Assembly: GCA_028280845.1 (NCBI GenBank)
Contig: JANQKZ010000035.1
Coordinates: 305,453-369,452 of the forward strand
Length of the DNA stretch: 64,000 bases
Reading direction: 5' to 3'
From: Opitutales bacterium
Lineage (GTDB): Bacteria > Verrucomicrobiota > Verrucomicrobiia > Opitutales > JABSRG01
This document shows, one piece after another, positions 54,093-62,916 of this stretch. The notes under the pieces were generated by a model that was not told the origin of the DNA, searched no databases, and worked only from the letters and a program-made list of their open reading frames with translations. Made by a program: the position numbers and the translations under genes. The stretch's first letter is position 1. Each line of letters begins with the position of its first letter.

Positions 54093-54126
54093 ATTGCTCT
54101 TTTGGGAAGTTGAGATGTGGGACAAT

Positions 54127-54144
54127 ATTTCGTTTTCAAAATTA
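54127..54144 (-). promoter_or_regulatory. Shared operator, VCBS gene
   Basis: Minus strand TAATTTTGAAAACGAAAT, 34 nt upstream of the ATG at 54092; the core is TTTTGA-AA-ACGAAA. Only a weak -35 (CTTGTG, 54169-54164) is at about 19 bp. This is the rightmost clear copy of the element. Confidence 0.6.
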
Positions 54145-54429
54145 ATTGGAATATGAGTGATCACACAAGTGGAAATTCATCCTTAAGAATTTTCAGTCGG
54201 AGAGAATAGTACTTCCAGTTGTTTCCAGATATCCCGGGGACAGCTACGTATATGGAGTTAAAGCACTGTAAATTAGTGCTTTGTGAAACTCAAAGATCGC
54301 GAATTTGGAAAATCTGTAAACATGAAGGATACAACAGGGAACCTGAAAAATGGCGCACAGATAAAATCATGAACCTTGAAAATGAAAAAAGGCAGTTTCG
54401 TAAACTACTTTCAATCAATGAGATGGAAG

Positions 54430-54505
<76 letters not shown>

Positions 54506-54690
54506 GTTCACGTGATCGTCGGAACGGCTCCGACGAAAAGGGAGATAAAGGATAAAGGGGGATCGGGCGTCAAGGGGATTTTGGGGAAAATCAGAAATCG
54601 GGATGGTGGATGGTGCCCCACTTCGCTAAAGCTCCGAGGGGTTCTCCCTTTGGTCGAAGATGGTGGATGCTGGATTTGGGTTTTTGAAAA

Positions 54691-54746
54691 CTGAACACAG
54701 AACACTGAAAACTGGATTCTGGCGTCTGGGTTCTGGCCTCTGGCCG
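54691..54746. repeat. Heptad-periodic degenerate repeat (8 units)
   Basis: Eight successive 7-bp units begin CTGAACA, CAGAACA, CTGAAAA, CTGGATT, CTGGCGT, CTGGGTT, CTGGCCT, CTGGCCG. The first four bases follow CYGR with strict 7-bp spacing while the last three vary. It lies in the gene-poor stretch 54506-54820, where I see no coding region. Confidence 0.75.
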
Positions 54747-54750
54747 GGGG

Positions 54751-54780
54751 AATTGCTTCGTCGTTCCTCCTCGCAATGAC
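54751..54780. repeat. Dispersed short repeat, copy 1
   Basis: It begins AATTGCTTCGTCGTTCCTCC and ends TCGCAATGAC. ATTGC at the left and GCAAT at the right are inverted. A second copy is at 59409-59437. Similar short repeats are scattered through many bacterial genomes. Confidence 0.7.
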
Positions 54781-54820
54781 GATGAGGGGTCTGGAGTTTC
54801 TGTGGTGCTTGGGTAATTCC

Positions 54821-55942
54821 CTACCTCCCGGTCATTTCGACGCCGATGATGTTGGGGGCGTTGGTGATCTGGCGGACATAGGTGAGTTCCCCCGTGGCTT
54901 CGATGCGGAAGAGGGAAACGGTATTGGAATGAGCGCCGCCGACCACGATCCAGTTGCCGTCGGGGCTGATTTGGAAATTACGCGGCCAGACCCCGCGGAT
55001 GGGTTCGTGTTCAATTTTGGTGAGCCGGCCGGTGGATTGGTTGATACGGAACGCGGTGATGGAGTCATTTCCGCGGTTTCCCGTGTAGGCAAAGTTTCCC
55101 GAGGGGTGTATCCGGATTTCGGATGCGGAATTAAAAATCTCCTTGGACTTCGTCTCATCGGATAGGGTTTGGACGGTTTCTACGAGCGAGGCTGACCCTT
55201 GTGCCGCATCGTATTTATAGCTGCTGACACTTAGGGTCAGTTCATTAAGGATGAAGATATAGTTTCCATCTTTGGAGAATTTCATATGGCGCGGGCCGCC
55301 TCCCGGAGGCGCATCTATGGCTCCATGTTTCATCAACTCATTGTATTGAAAATCCACCTTATAGATCAGGGTCTGGTCCATCCCGAGATCCGGGATAAAG
55401 ACGAATTTTCCATCGGGGCTGAAGCCGGCCCAGTGGGGGTGGGGGCGATTTTGCCGGTTCTCCACGACCCGCGAGCCGCCGTTATGCTGAATGATTTGAG
55501 AGCGAGTGGCCAGGGATCCATCGGGCTTTAGGGGGAAGACTTCCACCGTGCCTGCCCCATACTGGGCGGTGACCAACATATTGCCCGCCGGGTGGACGCC
55601 GACATGGGCGGCACCCCCGGTCTGGATCTGGCGATGGTTGAGGAATTCCACCCCGGAGCCTTCTACCTGCCAAGCGACAACGGCATTGTTGCCCTGAAAC
55701 CGGCCGATGCCGTAAAGGATGGGGAGCGTTGGGTGCTGGGCAAGGAAACCCACCGACTGCATCTCGAAAGCGAGCTCGGCCTGACCCAGCTCTCCCTTTT
55801 TCAAGTCGAGGGTGGTCTGGTATAGCCCTGGGTTCTTATTGGAGCGATTGGCCGCGCTGGCGAGCCAGACGGTGACGGTCTCTGCGGTCAAGGCAGAGGC
55901 CAGGAAGAGGGGAAGCAGAGAAATCAGCGGAAATTTTGACAT
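54821..55942 (-). CDS. Lactonase-family seven-bladed propeller, 6-phosphogluconolactonase-like, exported
   Basis: 373 residues with a signal peptide (FPLISLLPLFLASALTAE). The fold is the Pgl/YbhE-type lactonase propeller: NNAVVAWQVEGSGVEFLNHR, AAHVGVHPAGNMLVTAQYGA, PHPHWAGFSPDGKFVFIPDL, PGGGPRHMKFSKDGNYIFIL and EPIRGVWPRNFQISPDGNWI, each one blade. Cytoplasmic members hydrolyse 6-phosphogluconolactone; an exported one more likely acts on an unphosphorylated sugar lactone, in line with the SMP-30-like protein at 24375. No shared operator is upstream. Confidence 0.85.
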   Translation of the reverse strand: MSKFPLISLLPLFLASALTAETVTVWLASAANRSNKNPGLYQTTLDLKKGELGQAELAFEMQSVGFLAQHPTLPILYGIGRFQGNNAVVAWQVEGSGVEFLNHRQIQTGGAAHVGVHPAGNMLVTAQYGAGTVEVFPLKPDGSLATRSQIIQHNGGSRVVENRQNRPHPHWAGFSPDGKFVFIPDLGMDQTLIYKVDFQYNELMKHGAIDAPPGGGPRHMKFSKDGNYIFILNELTLSVSSYKYDAAQGSASLVETVQTLSDETKSKEIFNSASEIRIHPSGNFAYTGNRGNDSITAFRINQSTGRLTKIEHEPIRGVWPRNFQISPDGNWIVVGGAHSNTVSLFRIEATGELTYVRQITNAPNIIGVEMTGR

Positions 55943-56122
55943 GATAAGATGAGCTTAGGAATGGGAGTGGTGAGGTAAATGCTTTTAACGACCAGGAGAA
56001 CCCAATCTACGATAGGATGTTCCCGCAAGAGAGGAAATTTGGAATAGGAACGGGATCCTGCCGCTCCCAAAGAGGTCCACTGATTACATATTCAATCCTA
56101 ACGGATACTATTTCCTAAAGCC

Positions 56123-56659
56123 ATGAAGACTAAGATCACTTTCCCCATCCTTTTATTATGTAGCGCAGTTTCCCTGCTGTTTGCGGGGGATAAGGCGGGA
56201 AAGGCCGGATCCTTTCCCTACGAGAAATCGAAAGCGGAATGGAAGGCTCAACTCAGTCCCCTGGCCTATAAAGTCCTCCGTGAGGAAGGGACGGAACGCG
56301 CCTGGACGAGTGAACTTAATGATGAAAAAAGGGACGGGGTCTATGCTTGTGCTGGCTGTGGTCAGGTGCTATTCACCTCAAAAACCAAATATGAAAGTGG
56401 ATCGGGATGGCCGAGTTTTTCCGCTCCTATTCAAAAGGACAGCGTGGGGTATAAGACCGATCGCAAGTTTTTCATGGTACGCACGGAGGTGCACTGCTCC
56501 AATTGTGGGGGGCATCTTGGACATGTCTTTTCCGATGGACCGCGGCCCACCGGGTTGCGGTATTGCATCAATGGCGCCGCGCTGACTTTTATCCCAATGG
56601 ACAAAGACGAGATCAAGCAGCAGGACCAAAAGGCTGCCACAAAGGGAGTGGAGGGGTAG
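56123..56659 (+). CDS. msrB: Peptide-methionine (R)-S-oxide reductase MsrB, exported
   Basis: 178 residues. A signal peptide (ITFPILLLCSAVSLLFAG) is followed by the MsrB fold. The structural zinc Cys pairs are in YACAGCGQVLF and VHCSNCGGHLGHVF, SGSGWPSFSAPI is the substrate-binding motif, and RYCINGAAL carries the catalytic Cys. It reduces methionine-R-sulfoxide in exported proteins, giving oxidative-damage repair in the periplasm. The C-terminal 20 residues are charged and probably flexible. It is not obviously linked to sugar catabolism. Confidence 0.95.
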   Translation: MKTKITFPILLLCSAVSLLFAGDKAGKAGSFPYEKSKAEWKAQLSPLAYKVLREEGTERAWTSELNDEKRDGVYACAGCGQVLFTSKTKYESGSGWPSFSAPIQKDSVGYKTDRKFFMVRTEVHCSNCGGHLGHVFSDGPRPTGLRYCINGAALTFIPMDKDEIKQQDQKAATKGVEG

Positions 56660-56748
56660 AAGGCATGGGCCATGGGTCAATGACGAATGTCGAATGACTG
56701 AGGTTGCGGGTCTGGTATGGATGGTCGATGTTCAGTGGTTGATAAAGC

Positions 56749-56804
56749 TCTTGGCTTCCGGTCACCGGGATCCGACTCCTGACCACTAGCCTCCGGCCTC
56801 TGGT
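56749..56804. repeat. Heptad-periodic degenerate repeat (8 units)
   Basis: Eight in-phase 7-bp units: TCTTGGC, TTCCGGT, CACCGGG, ATCCGAC, TCCTGAC, CACTAGC, CTCCGGC, CTCTGGT. Positions 3-6 follow CYGR with two deviations. It lies in the 205-bp gap between msrB and the GNAT gene. Confidence 0.7.
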
Positions 56805-56864
56805 TTCGCGATGCCTGGGGTGGAGAAACCTTTACCTCAGTCCGGTATCGTTTAATTCAAAGTT

Positions 56865-57365
56865 ATGGCAGAGGCGGTTCAACTGAAGATACGGAGAGCT
56901 GTGGCAGAGGACCACGGGACTTTGGAAGCTCTGAGGGCTGAAGCATTTGGTCCCGTATTCGAGTCCTTCCGCCGACTATTGGGCGAGGAGATTTATGAAT
57001 GGGCTCAGCGGCGTGAGGATGAGGGACAGGGAGCGTATTTAGCTTCCCTGTTTTCCGGTAACACGACTTGGGAGCTGTTTGTGGCGGAAAATGAAGACGG
57101 GATTTTGGGATTTGTGTCATGGAAGCTGGATCAATCGACCGGAGTCGGGGAAATCGGTCTCAATGCAGTATGGCCGTCTCTGGCCGGTCAGGGGATTGGA
57201 ACGCAGATGTATGATTTTGCCCTGACGGCAATGAAATCAGCGGGAATGAAAGTCGCCGTGGTATCAACGGGTGGAGATGCAAGCCACGTTCCCGCACGGA
57301 GGGCCTATGAAAAAGCAGGCTTCGATGTTTCCATACCCAGTGTATGGATGTGTCGGACGCTCTGA
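56865..57365 (+). CDS. GNAT-family N-acetyltransferase
   Basis: 166 residues. The GNAT core is recognisable: LKIRRAVAEDHGTLEALRAE (strand 1, helix 1), LGFVSWKLD (strands 2-3), GEIGLNAVWPSLAGQGIGTQ with the acetyl-CoA loop QGIGTQMYDFAL, and ARRAYEKAGF near the end. It transfers an acetyl group from acetyl-CoA to an unidentified small molecule or protein. The start is taken at 56865; no strong ribosome-binding site is visible. It is 97 bp upstream of the sulfatase and may be transcribed with it. Confidence 0.9.
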   Translation: MAEAVQLKIRRAVAEDHGTLEALRAEAFGPVFESFRRLLGEEIYEWAQRREDEGQGAYLASLFSGNTTWELFVAENEDGILGFVSWKLDQSTGVGEIGLNAVWPSLAGQGIGTQMYDFALTAMKSAGMKVAVVSTGGDASHVPARRAYEKAGFDVSIPSVWMCRTL

Positions 57366-57462
57366 GAGATGTTGGCTTCGGGGTTGGGTCCCCGGTTTAA
57401 TCAACGGCAGAGTTTGTTGGATTTGAAGGTAAGGACGGTTTGTTTCATGCTGGATATCCCCT

Positions 57463-59070
57463 ATGAAATGTTTGTTCCTTTGTATCCTGTGTTTCGCTTT
57501 TGGTTCTCTCGGGTTACGGGGAAGCTCACCCAACCTGATCATCATTCTGGCAGACGATATGGGATATTCCGATATCGGTTGCTATGGCTCTGAAATTCAG
57601 ACACCACATCTGGATCAGTTAGCAGAGGAAGGGGTGCGGTTTTCCCGGTTTTATAATGCGAGCCGGTGCTGCCCGACGCGCGCCTCTCTCCTGACCGGCC
57701 TCTACCCCCACCAGACCGGAGTGGGTGGAATGACGGATATTGATGTGCCAATTCCCGAGTACCAAGGTTATTTAAACGAGCATTGTGTCACCCTGGCCGA
57801 AGTACTGAACTCTGCCGGCTATAAGAGCTATCTGGCGGGCAAGTGGCATGTTGGGGATGAAGCACCCTATTGGCCAGCTAAACGAGGATTTGATCGTTGC
57901 TATAGTCTGATTAAGGGGGCAGCGAGCTTCTTCGACTTTTTGCCCTATCGCAATGAGCTGTGGCCGCCCGGGAATGCGGTGCTCCTGGTTGAAGATGATC
58001 AGCCTATTCCCGGACCGGGTGAGCCCTTTTATGCAACGGACCTCTATACGGATAAAGCCATTGAGTTTATCCGCGAACACCCGGCGGATCAGCCCTTCTT
58101 TCTTTTCCTGGCCTACACCGCTCCGCATTGGCCTCTGCATGCCCTTCCTGAGGATATGGAAAGGTATACAACGACCTACGCTGAGGGCTGGGATGCCATC
58201 CGCCGGGCCCGATTGGCCAAACAAAATGCATTGGGGCTTCACCCGGAGGAATCGCCAATGACCCCACGGGACGAATCGGTTCCCGCTTGGGCTGCACTGA
58301 CTGACAAGGAGCGAGAATTGGAGGAGAAACGGATGATCGCATATGCCGCGATGGTCGACCGAATGGATCAAAATATCGGTCGATTACGCGACGCACTCGA
58401 GACTTTGGGTTATGCGGAAAACACGGTTATTTTCTTTCTCTCGGATAATGGGGCTGCCCGTGCCGGTCAAATGGTAGGCTGGAAATACTTGGCGGATCGG
58501 TTTGACCCGGAGGCAGACCCCGGGGCACCCTTGTCGTTTACGGGATATGGCCGGGGTTGGGCCAACGTCAGTAATACCCCCTTTCGGGAATTTAAGAGCT
58601 ACATTCATGAGGGGGGCATCGCCACTCCCTTTATCGCATGGTATCCCGGGCACTTCCCGGCCAATACCATCCGACGGCAATCCGGCCATGTCATCGATAT
58701 TATGCCCACTTTGTGCGCCTTGTCGGGCGCGGAATATCCTGTCTGGTATAATGGACATACGATTCAACCCTATGTGGGAACTAGTCTCTTACCGGCCATT
58801 CAGGAAGATTGGGATTCGGAACCGCGGACGGTGTATTTTGAACACCTGGGGAAACGCGGCCTGATCCGCGGAGCGTGGAAGTTAGTCGCTCTTCGGGATC
58901 GTCCGTGGGAATTGTATGACTTGAGGAAAGATCGCCTGGAGCAGGAAGATCAGTCACAGCTTTACCCGAACCACTTGAAGCGGCTGGTGGAGGCCTACGA
59001 GGCCTGGGCATACCGCCAACGCGTTCTCCCCTATGACGAGGTAGAGGCGGTCAGTCCTTATCGGTTTTAG
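57463..59070 (+). CDS. Formylglycine-dependent sulfatase (S1 family), secreted
   Basis: 535 residues. A signal peptide (CLFLCILCFAFGSLGLRG) precedes PNLIIILADDMGYSDIGCYG with the metal Asp pair, RCCPTRASLLTG with the Cys-X-Pro-X-Arg formylglycine signature, YLAGKWHVGDEAPYW, APHWPLHALPED, and FLSDNGAARAG. Late blocks GWANVSNTPFREFKSYIHEG and YNGHTIQPYVGTSLLP match arylsulfatases acting on sulfated sugars. It is closest in plan to the sulfatase at 20924 and to N-acetyl-hexosamine sulfatase-type enzymes; the precise sulfate position is unknown. No operator of the shared type was seen. Confidence 0.92.
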   Translation: MKCLFLCILCFAFGSLGLRGSSPNLIIILADDMGYSDIGCYGSEIQTPHLDQLAEEGVRFSRFYNASRCCPTRASLLTGLYPHQTGVGGMTDIDVPIPEYQGYLNEHCVTLAEVLNSAGYKSYLAGKWHVGDEAPYWPAKRGFDRCYSLIKGAASFFDFLPYRNELWPPGNAVLLVEDDQPIPGPGEPFYATDLYTDKAIEFIREHPADQPFFLFLAYTAPHWPLHALPEDMERYTTTYAEGWDAIRRARLAKQNALGLHPEESPMTPRDESVPAWAALTDKERELEEKRMIAYAAMVDRMDQNIGRLRDALETLGYAENTVIFFLSDNGAARAGQMVGWKYLADRFDPEADPGAPLSFTGYGRGWANVSNTPFREFKSYIHEGGIATPFIAWYPGHFPANTIRRQSGHVIDIMPTLCALSGAEYPVWYNGHTIQPYVGTSLLPAIQEDWDSEPRTVYFEHLGKRGLIRGAWKLVALRDRPWELYDLRKDRLEQEDQSQLYPNHLKRLVEAYEAWAYRQRVLPYDEVEAVSPYRF

Positions 59071-59106
59071 GGAAACCGGATCCGGAAGGTCGAGAAACTC
59101 TGTTTT

Positions 59107-59436
59107 ATGGAAAATCCATTTTGCGCTCCTGAGGGAATTTTTAATCTTTCCCGGGTTGAAAATTTGGAGAATCCTCCTCTTGTTCCCTTTGTGATTGCCA
59201 AAGTGGTCCAGTTGTTCGGGAAACTGCTTCCCAATTGTTTTACAGCCTTGCGTCTTGCCGAAAAGGGGGCTGAGCAGCCGCTATCACTCTCCGAGAAAAT
59301 GCTGTTAAAGTACAACAGTCCGCTCTGCCCGCATTGCAGTTGCTCAGAGCGGCCCTTTCGGAAGGCGATGCAGCGCTTGGAAGCGGCTGAAGTGGAACGG
59401 CGGGGTGGATTGCCGCGTCGTTCCTCCTCGCAATGA
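59107..59436 (+). CDS. Small zf-HC2-like (anti-sigma-type) protein
   Basis: 109 residues. The middle-to-end region NCFTALRLAEKGAEQPLSLS, EKMLLKYNSPLCPHCSCSERPF follows the pattern of small anti-sigma-factor-like zf-HC2 proteins (xxLAsea.drpLSlxErlxLklH..LCpxC), where Cys and His bind zinc. Here the first Cys is Cys 61 (NCFTAL) and the pair is in CPHCSC. The last dozen residues (RRGGLPRRSSSQ) and the stop codon are encoded by a dispersed repeat at 59409-59437, so the native C-terminus was probably altered. The function, if any, would be regulatory; a sigma factor is not adjacent. Confidence 0.55.
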   Translation: MENPFCAPEGIFNLSRVENLENPPLVPFVIAKVVQLFGKLLPNCFTALRLAEKGAEQPLSLSEKMLLKYNSPLCPHCSCSERPFRKAMQRLEAAEVERRGGLPRRSSSQ

Positions 59437-59437
59437 C
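59409..59437. repeat. Dispersed short repeat, copy 2, overlapping a coding end
   Basis: It begins ATTGCCGCGTCGTTCCTCCT and ends CGCAATGAC, nearly the same as 54751-54780. The repeat supplies the final codons and the TGA of the small zf-HC2-like gene. Confidence 0.72.
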
Positions 59438-59508
59438 CGTGAGGTTATTGAGGGAAGCGGGGAGGCGTTTATGTGATCGATGTTAGCTCTGCATGGCCCC
59501 AGGACCGG

Positions 59509-59523
59509 TTTCGGGTATCGAAA
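59509..59523. promoter_or_regulatory. Palindrome upstream of the LacI pair
   Basis: TTTCGGGTATCGAAA is an inverted repeat (TTTCG-GGTAT-CGAAA) about 100 bp before the first LacI gene. It resembles the shared operator core but with one more base between the arms, so it may be an autoregulatory site of a LacI protein. Confidence 0.4.
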
Positions 59524-59623
59524 CTCCGACTTCGCATAACCGGATTAAAAAAAGTTACATTTAGGCGGCATAAGTTGACGTGGATGTCTTGACGTTGATT
59601 TTTTGCTTATCCAGCCTCTCGGT

Positions 59624-60706
59624 ATGCCCCGTGTTTCCTTGAGACAAATTGCAGAGCAAATAGGTTGCAGCCGTTCTACTGTATCCTATGCCCTGAAAAA
59701 TCACCCTAGCATTTCACCCCAGATGCAAGCCCGCGTGAAGAAGGTTGCGGACGAGTTGGGCTGGCAACCGAATGCTGCGCTGGCAAAGCAGATGTCCCTG
59801 GTTCGCCAAACACTTTCGGGAGGCAATTATCTGAATCTGGCTATCGTTCTGCATCGTGCGTCGCGGGATATCGGCAAGGGGTGGGCGTTTCGTTTGCACT
59901 ACGAGGGCGCGATTGAATATGCCCGAGGGAAGGGGTATTCGGTGAACATATTCAACCTGGTGGACGAGCCCCTTTCTCCATCCCGGTTTGTGAACGTATT
60001 AAAGGCCCGTGGAATCCAGGGAATCATCTATATCGCCGGCATTGATCCTCCTTTCCCCATCGAGTACCTGGAAGCCGGAAAAGATTTTTCATGTTCCGTA
60101 TGCGGGGTTCGCTACCCCGATCCACGATATCATGTCGCTATACCGGATTGGACCTCGGCGGGCAGAATTGCGATCCAGGAAATCCTTAGCCTGGGGAATA
60201 AACGTCCGGTGGTAATCATTCCCAAGGCGATTGATGAGCAATTGGATTGGGGGTTCACCAGTGGGATTGCGGCCGGGGTGGTCAATACTGAATTCGAAGG
60301 GAAAATTCCGCTTCTCTATGTGGGTCGAACGGAGTCTCACATCCCCAGTTACGAATTCAAGCGATGCGTTGCGTTTATGAAGGAACATCGTGCGGATTGC
60401 CTTTTGACTACCGATTCCCAACATCCTTTTAAGTTCATTCCCATGTTGAAACGAAAGAAACCGTTACCGGTTTACCTGCTCGATTGGTTTGAACCGACAA
60501 CCCCGGTTAAAGGTGGCATCCAACAATGGCATACCTTTGTGGGCCATGCGGCTGTTGATCTGGTCATTGGTCAAATTCACCGTGGCGATTCGGGCGTGCC
60601 TCCAGTTCAAAAAGCCCTTGAAGTCGAGGGGCAGTGGACCACTGGAGAGAAAACTGACCGGTTAGTATCAAAGATCGATCAGAAGCCCGCCACCATTGCG
60701 ATTTGA
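59624..60706 (+). CDS. LacI-family transcriptional regulator
   Basis: 360 residues from ATG 59624, chosen by alignment with the paralog at 60731 (MPRVSLRQIAEQIGCSRSTV versus MSRVSLREIAERIGCSRSTV); a start at 59603 would add seven residues. Residues 1-50 form the LacI HTH and hinge helix (SRSTVSYALKNHPSISPQMQ). The effector domain (about 60-340) is periplasmic-binding-protein-like but more divergent than typical LacI proteins. TTGACG (59588-59593) lies upstream. It probably senses a sugar and represses a nearby or cluster operon; the target is not known. Confidence 0.9.
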   Translation: MPRVSLRQIAEQIGCSRSTVSYALKNHPSISPQMQARVKKVADELGWQPNAALAKQMSLVRQTLSGGNYLNLAIVLHRASRDIGKGWAFRLHYEGAIEYARGKGYSVNIFNLVDEPLSPSRFVNVLKARGIQGIIYIAGIDPPFPIEYLEAGKDFSCSVCGVRYPDPRYHVAIPDWTSAGRIAIQEILSLGNKRPVVIIPKAIDEQLDWGFTSGIAAGVVNTEFEGKIPLLYVGRTESHIPSYEFKRCVAFMKEHRADCLLTTDSQHPFKFIPMLKRKKPLPVYLLDWFEPTTPVKGGIQQWHTFVGHAAVDLVIGQIHRGDSGVPPVQKALEVEGQWTTGEKTDRLVSKIDQKPATIAI

Positions 60707-60730
60707 ATCCCTTTTTCGTGACCTCCTGAT

Positions 60731-61798
60731 ATGTCCCGTGTTTCCCTCAGAGAGATAGCCGAGCGAATTGGCTGTAGTCGATCCACAGTATCCTACGCAC
60801 TAAAGAATCACCCCAGCATCTCTGCTTCCATGCGTGAGCGGGTAAAACGTGTGGCGAACGAGTTGGGATGGTCTCCGGATGCCGAACTCGCCAAGCAAAT
60901 GTCCCTGGTTCGGAATACGCTCAATCCCACCAATCTGCCCAACCTGGCTCTCATTGTGCATAAGTCTTCCGCCCAGCTCCGTCACGAGTTTGCCCCCCGC
61001 GAGCAATTTGAAGGAGCAAAGGAATACGCCAGCCGAATGGGATACGGAGTCGATGTGTTCAACCTGATTGACAGTCCTTTGTCAGTGAGTCGATTGCATG
61101 GTATCCTGCGAGCGCGGGGGATACAAGGTGTGGTTTATATTGCGACGCTTGAGCCTGAAATCCCTTTGGAATACCTGGAAATGGGGCACGATTTCTCATG
61201 TGCCGTGGCTGGGGTGCGCTATCCTGAAGAACCGTTCCACGTCGCTATATCAGACTGGGTAACTGCAGCCCGAATGGCAGTACAAAATCTGCTGGAAGCT
61301 GGATTTAAACGACCTGGCTTCATTCTTCCTGAGGGAGTCGATAAACCCCTTGGTTGGGGATATGGGGCAGGGGTCCATGCGGGGATGATGGATGTTAAAC
61401 TGAAAAATCGGTTGCCCATCCTGTATACCGGTGCCACCGAAAGCTGGATTCCGGAGTATGAATATGAGCGATGTGTGGCCTGGATTCAGGAAAACAAGCC
61501 GGATGTTATCGTTTCCACGGACGGCGAGCACATTCCCATTATCTTGAGCAAAGTAGCAGGAAGACGGAAACCGATTCCCTATTATTCCCTCGATTGGGAG
61601 AGCGATCTAGCCGGATCAGGAGGGGTAAACCTTCGGCACCGTAAGGTGGGACGGGGCGCGGTTGACTTAGTCATTGCCCAGTTACATCGCGGGGAAAGTG
61701 GAATTCCATCGGTTCAAATGGCCCTACAAATCGAGGGAGTCTGGCAGACGCGGGACTCCGTGGGGGTATCTGAAGACGAAGCCGTCCTTCAACGTTGA
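60731..61798 (+). CDS. LacI-family transcriptional regulator (paralog)
   Basis: 355 residues, 24 bp after the first LacI gene, on the same strand. The HTH region SRSTVSYALKNHPSISASMR is almost identical to its neighbour, and the effector domain is collinear (LLEAGFKRPGFILPEG versus ILSLGNKRPVVIIPKA, and both have RGIQGVVYIA / RGIQGIIYIA). This is a tandem duplication with nearly the same DNA-binding surface, so both may read the same operator while responding to different ligands. Confidence 0.9.
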   Translation: MSRVSLREIAERIGCSRSTVSYALKNHPSISASMRERVKRVANELGWSPDAELAKQMSLVRNTLNPTNLPNLALIVHKSSAQLRHEFAPREQFEGAKEYASRMGYGVDVFNLIDSPLSVSRLHGILRARGIQGVVYIATLEPEIPLEYLEMGHDFSCAVAGVRYPEEPFHVAISDWVTAARMAVQNLLEAGFKRPGFILPEGVDKPLGWGYGAGVHAGMMDVKLKNRLPILYTGATESWIPEYEYERCVAWIQENKPDVIVSTDGEHIPIILSKVAGRRKPIPYYSLDWESDLAGSGGVNLRHRKVGRGAVDLVIAQLHRGESGIPSVQMALQIEGVWQTRDSVGVSEDEAVLQR

Positions 61799-61874
61799 TT
61801 GGTCGGAACCTTCCGACTGGGAAGTTGAAATTGTTTATTAACCGGGTCTACTTTCCCACACCCTTTTTGCTGTT

Positions 61875-62888
61875 ATGAGTTCTTCCCTGTGCATTGTGCA
61901 TCATCCTCCAGGTCATGTTGAATTAAAGGAGTGTGACCTGAGTGAAGTTGGCGAGCGCCAATATCTTGTCGAGTCCCACTACACTGCTGTCAGTCCTGGA
62001 ACAGAGTCGAGGTGTCTCCTGGGCAAGCAAGCCGGTGTCGGCGAGGTGGATTTTGTGCCAGGCTACCAGGGGGCAGGCGTGATTCTGGAGGCAGGAGCGA
62101 AGTGCAAGCACAAGCCAGGAGATCCCGTGTTCTTTGGCGGTGGAGGAGGCTTCCAGGGAGGCGTATCCGCTTTCTGGGGAAGCCATGCCAAACGTTTGAT
62201 TGTGGATGAGGATAAACTCTACCTCTTGCCGAAAGGAGTCAGTGAAATCCATGCATCCATCTGTAAATTGGGAGCGATTGCCCTGCATGGAGTCAAGGTG
62301 GGGCAAATAAAAACGGGGGATCGTGTAGCCGTGATTGGTTTGGGAATCCTTGGCCAATTCAGTTCTCGACTGGCCCAACTGGCCGGGGCTGAAGTGTTTG
62401 GGTATGACATCAATGCCAATCGGGTACAGATCGCCCAAACGGCCGGGGTGCCGAGCTACCAGGTGAACGGGGATCTTCCTCAGACCGTTAGCAGGATATT
62501 TGGGCCGGAGGAGCGATATGATGTCATCGTAGATGTGACCGGGAACGCCGAATTGATCAATCAAGCTATCGGTCTGGCACATGATTTGTTGCCTTGGAAT
62601 AATCCGTTGATTCCTGGGACGCGCTACATTGTGCAAGGGAGTTATCCGGGGGATTTCAGTTTCGATTACCAGATGGCTTTCCGAAAGGAGCTCAATCTGA
62701 TGTTCCCGCGGGATAATACCCGTCCTGACGTAGAAGAGATGTTGACCCTCATTTCAGAAAAGCGAATCGAGGTGTCGGACCTGGCGGGAAAACCATTAAG
62801 CCCCGTTGAAGCCCCTTCCTGCTACAAGGATTTGGGAGCTGCGGATCCCACACGGCTGACCTCCGTATTCGATTGGTCGATGGTTTAA
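61875..62888 (+). CDS. Medium-chain dehydrogenase/reductase (zinc-alcohol dehydrogenase-like)
   Basis: 337 residues. The MDR fold is seen in the N-terminal catalytic domain (VSPGTESRCLLGKQ, VPGYQGAGVILEAGAKCKHK) and the NAD(P)-binding Rossmann motif VAVIGLGILGQFSSRLAQLA. The usual structural-zinc Cys cluster is absent and the Cys/His catalytic zinc set is not complete, so it belongs to a zinc-poor branch like BchC or sorbitol-dehydrogenase-like oxidoreductases. It probably oxidises a polyol or sugar. It is 76 bp after the second LacI gene. Confidence 0.83.
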   Translation: MSSSLCIVHHPPGHVELKECDLSEVGERQYLVESHYTAVSPGTESRCLLGKQAGVGEVDFVPGYQGAGVILEAGAKCKHKPGDPVFFGGGGGFQGGVSAFWGSHAKRLIVDEDKLYLLPKGVSEIHASICKLGAIALHGVKVGQIKTGDRVAVIGLGILGQFSSRLAQLAGAEVFGYDINANRVQIAQTAGVPSYQVNGDLPQTVSRIFGPEERYDVIVDVTGNAELINQAIGLAHDLLPWNNPLIPGTRYIVQGSYPGDFSFDYQMAFRKELNLMFPRDNTRPDVEEMLTLISEKRIEVSDLAGKPLSPVEAPSCYKDLGAADPTRLTSVFDWSMV

Positions 62889-62916
62889 GCACTTCTTCGT
62901 ATCCCACTTCCCGCCT

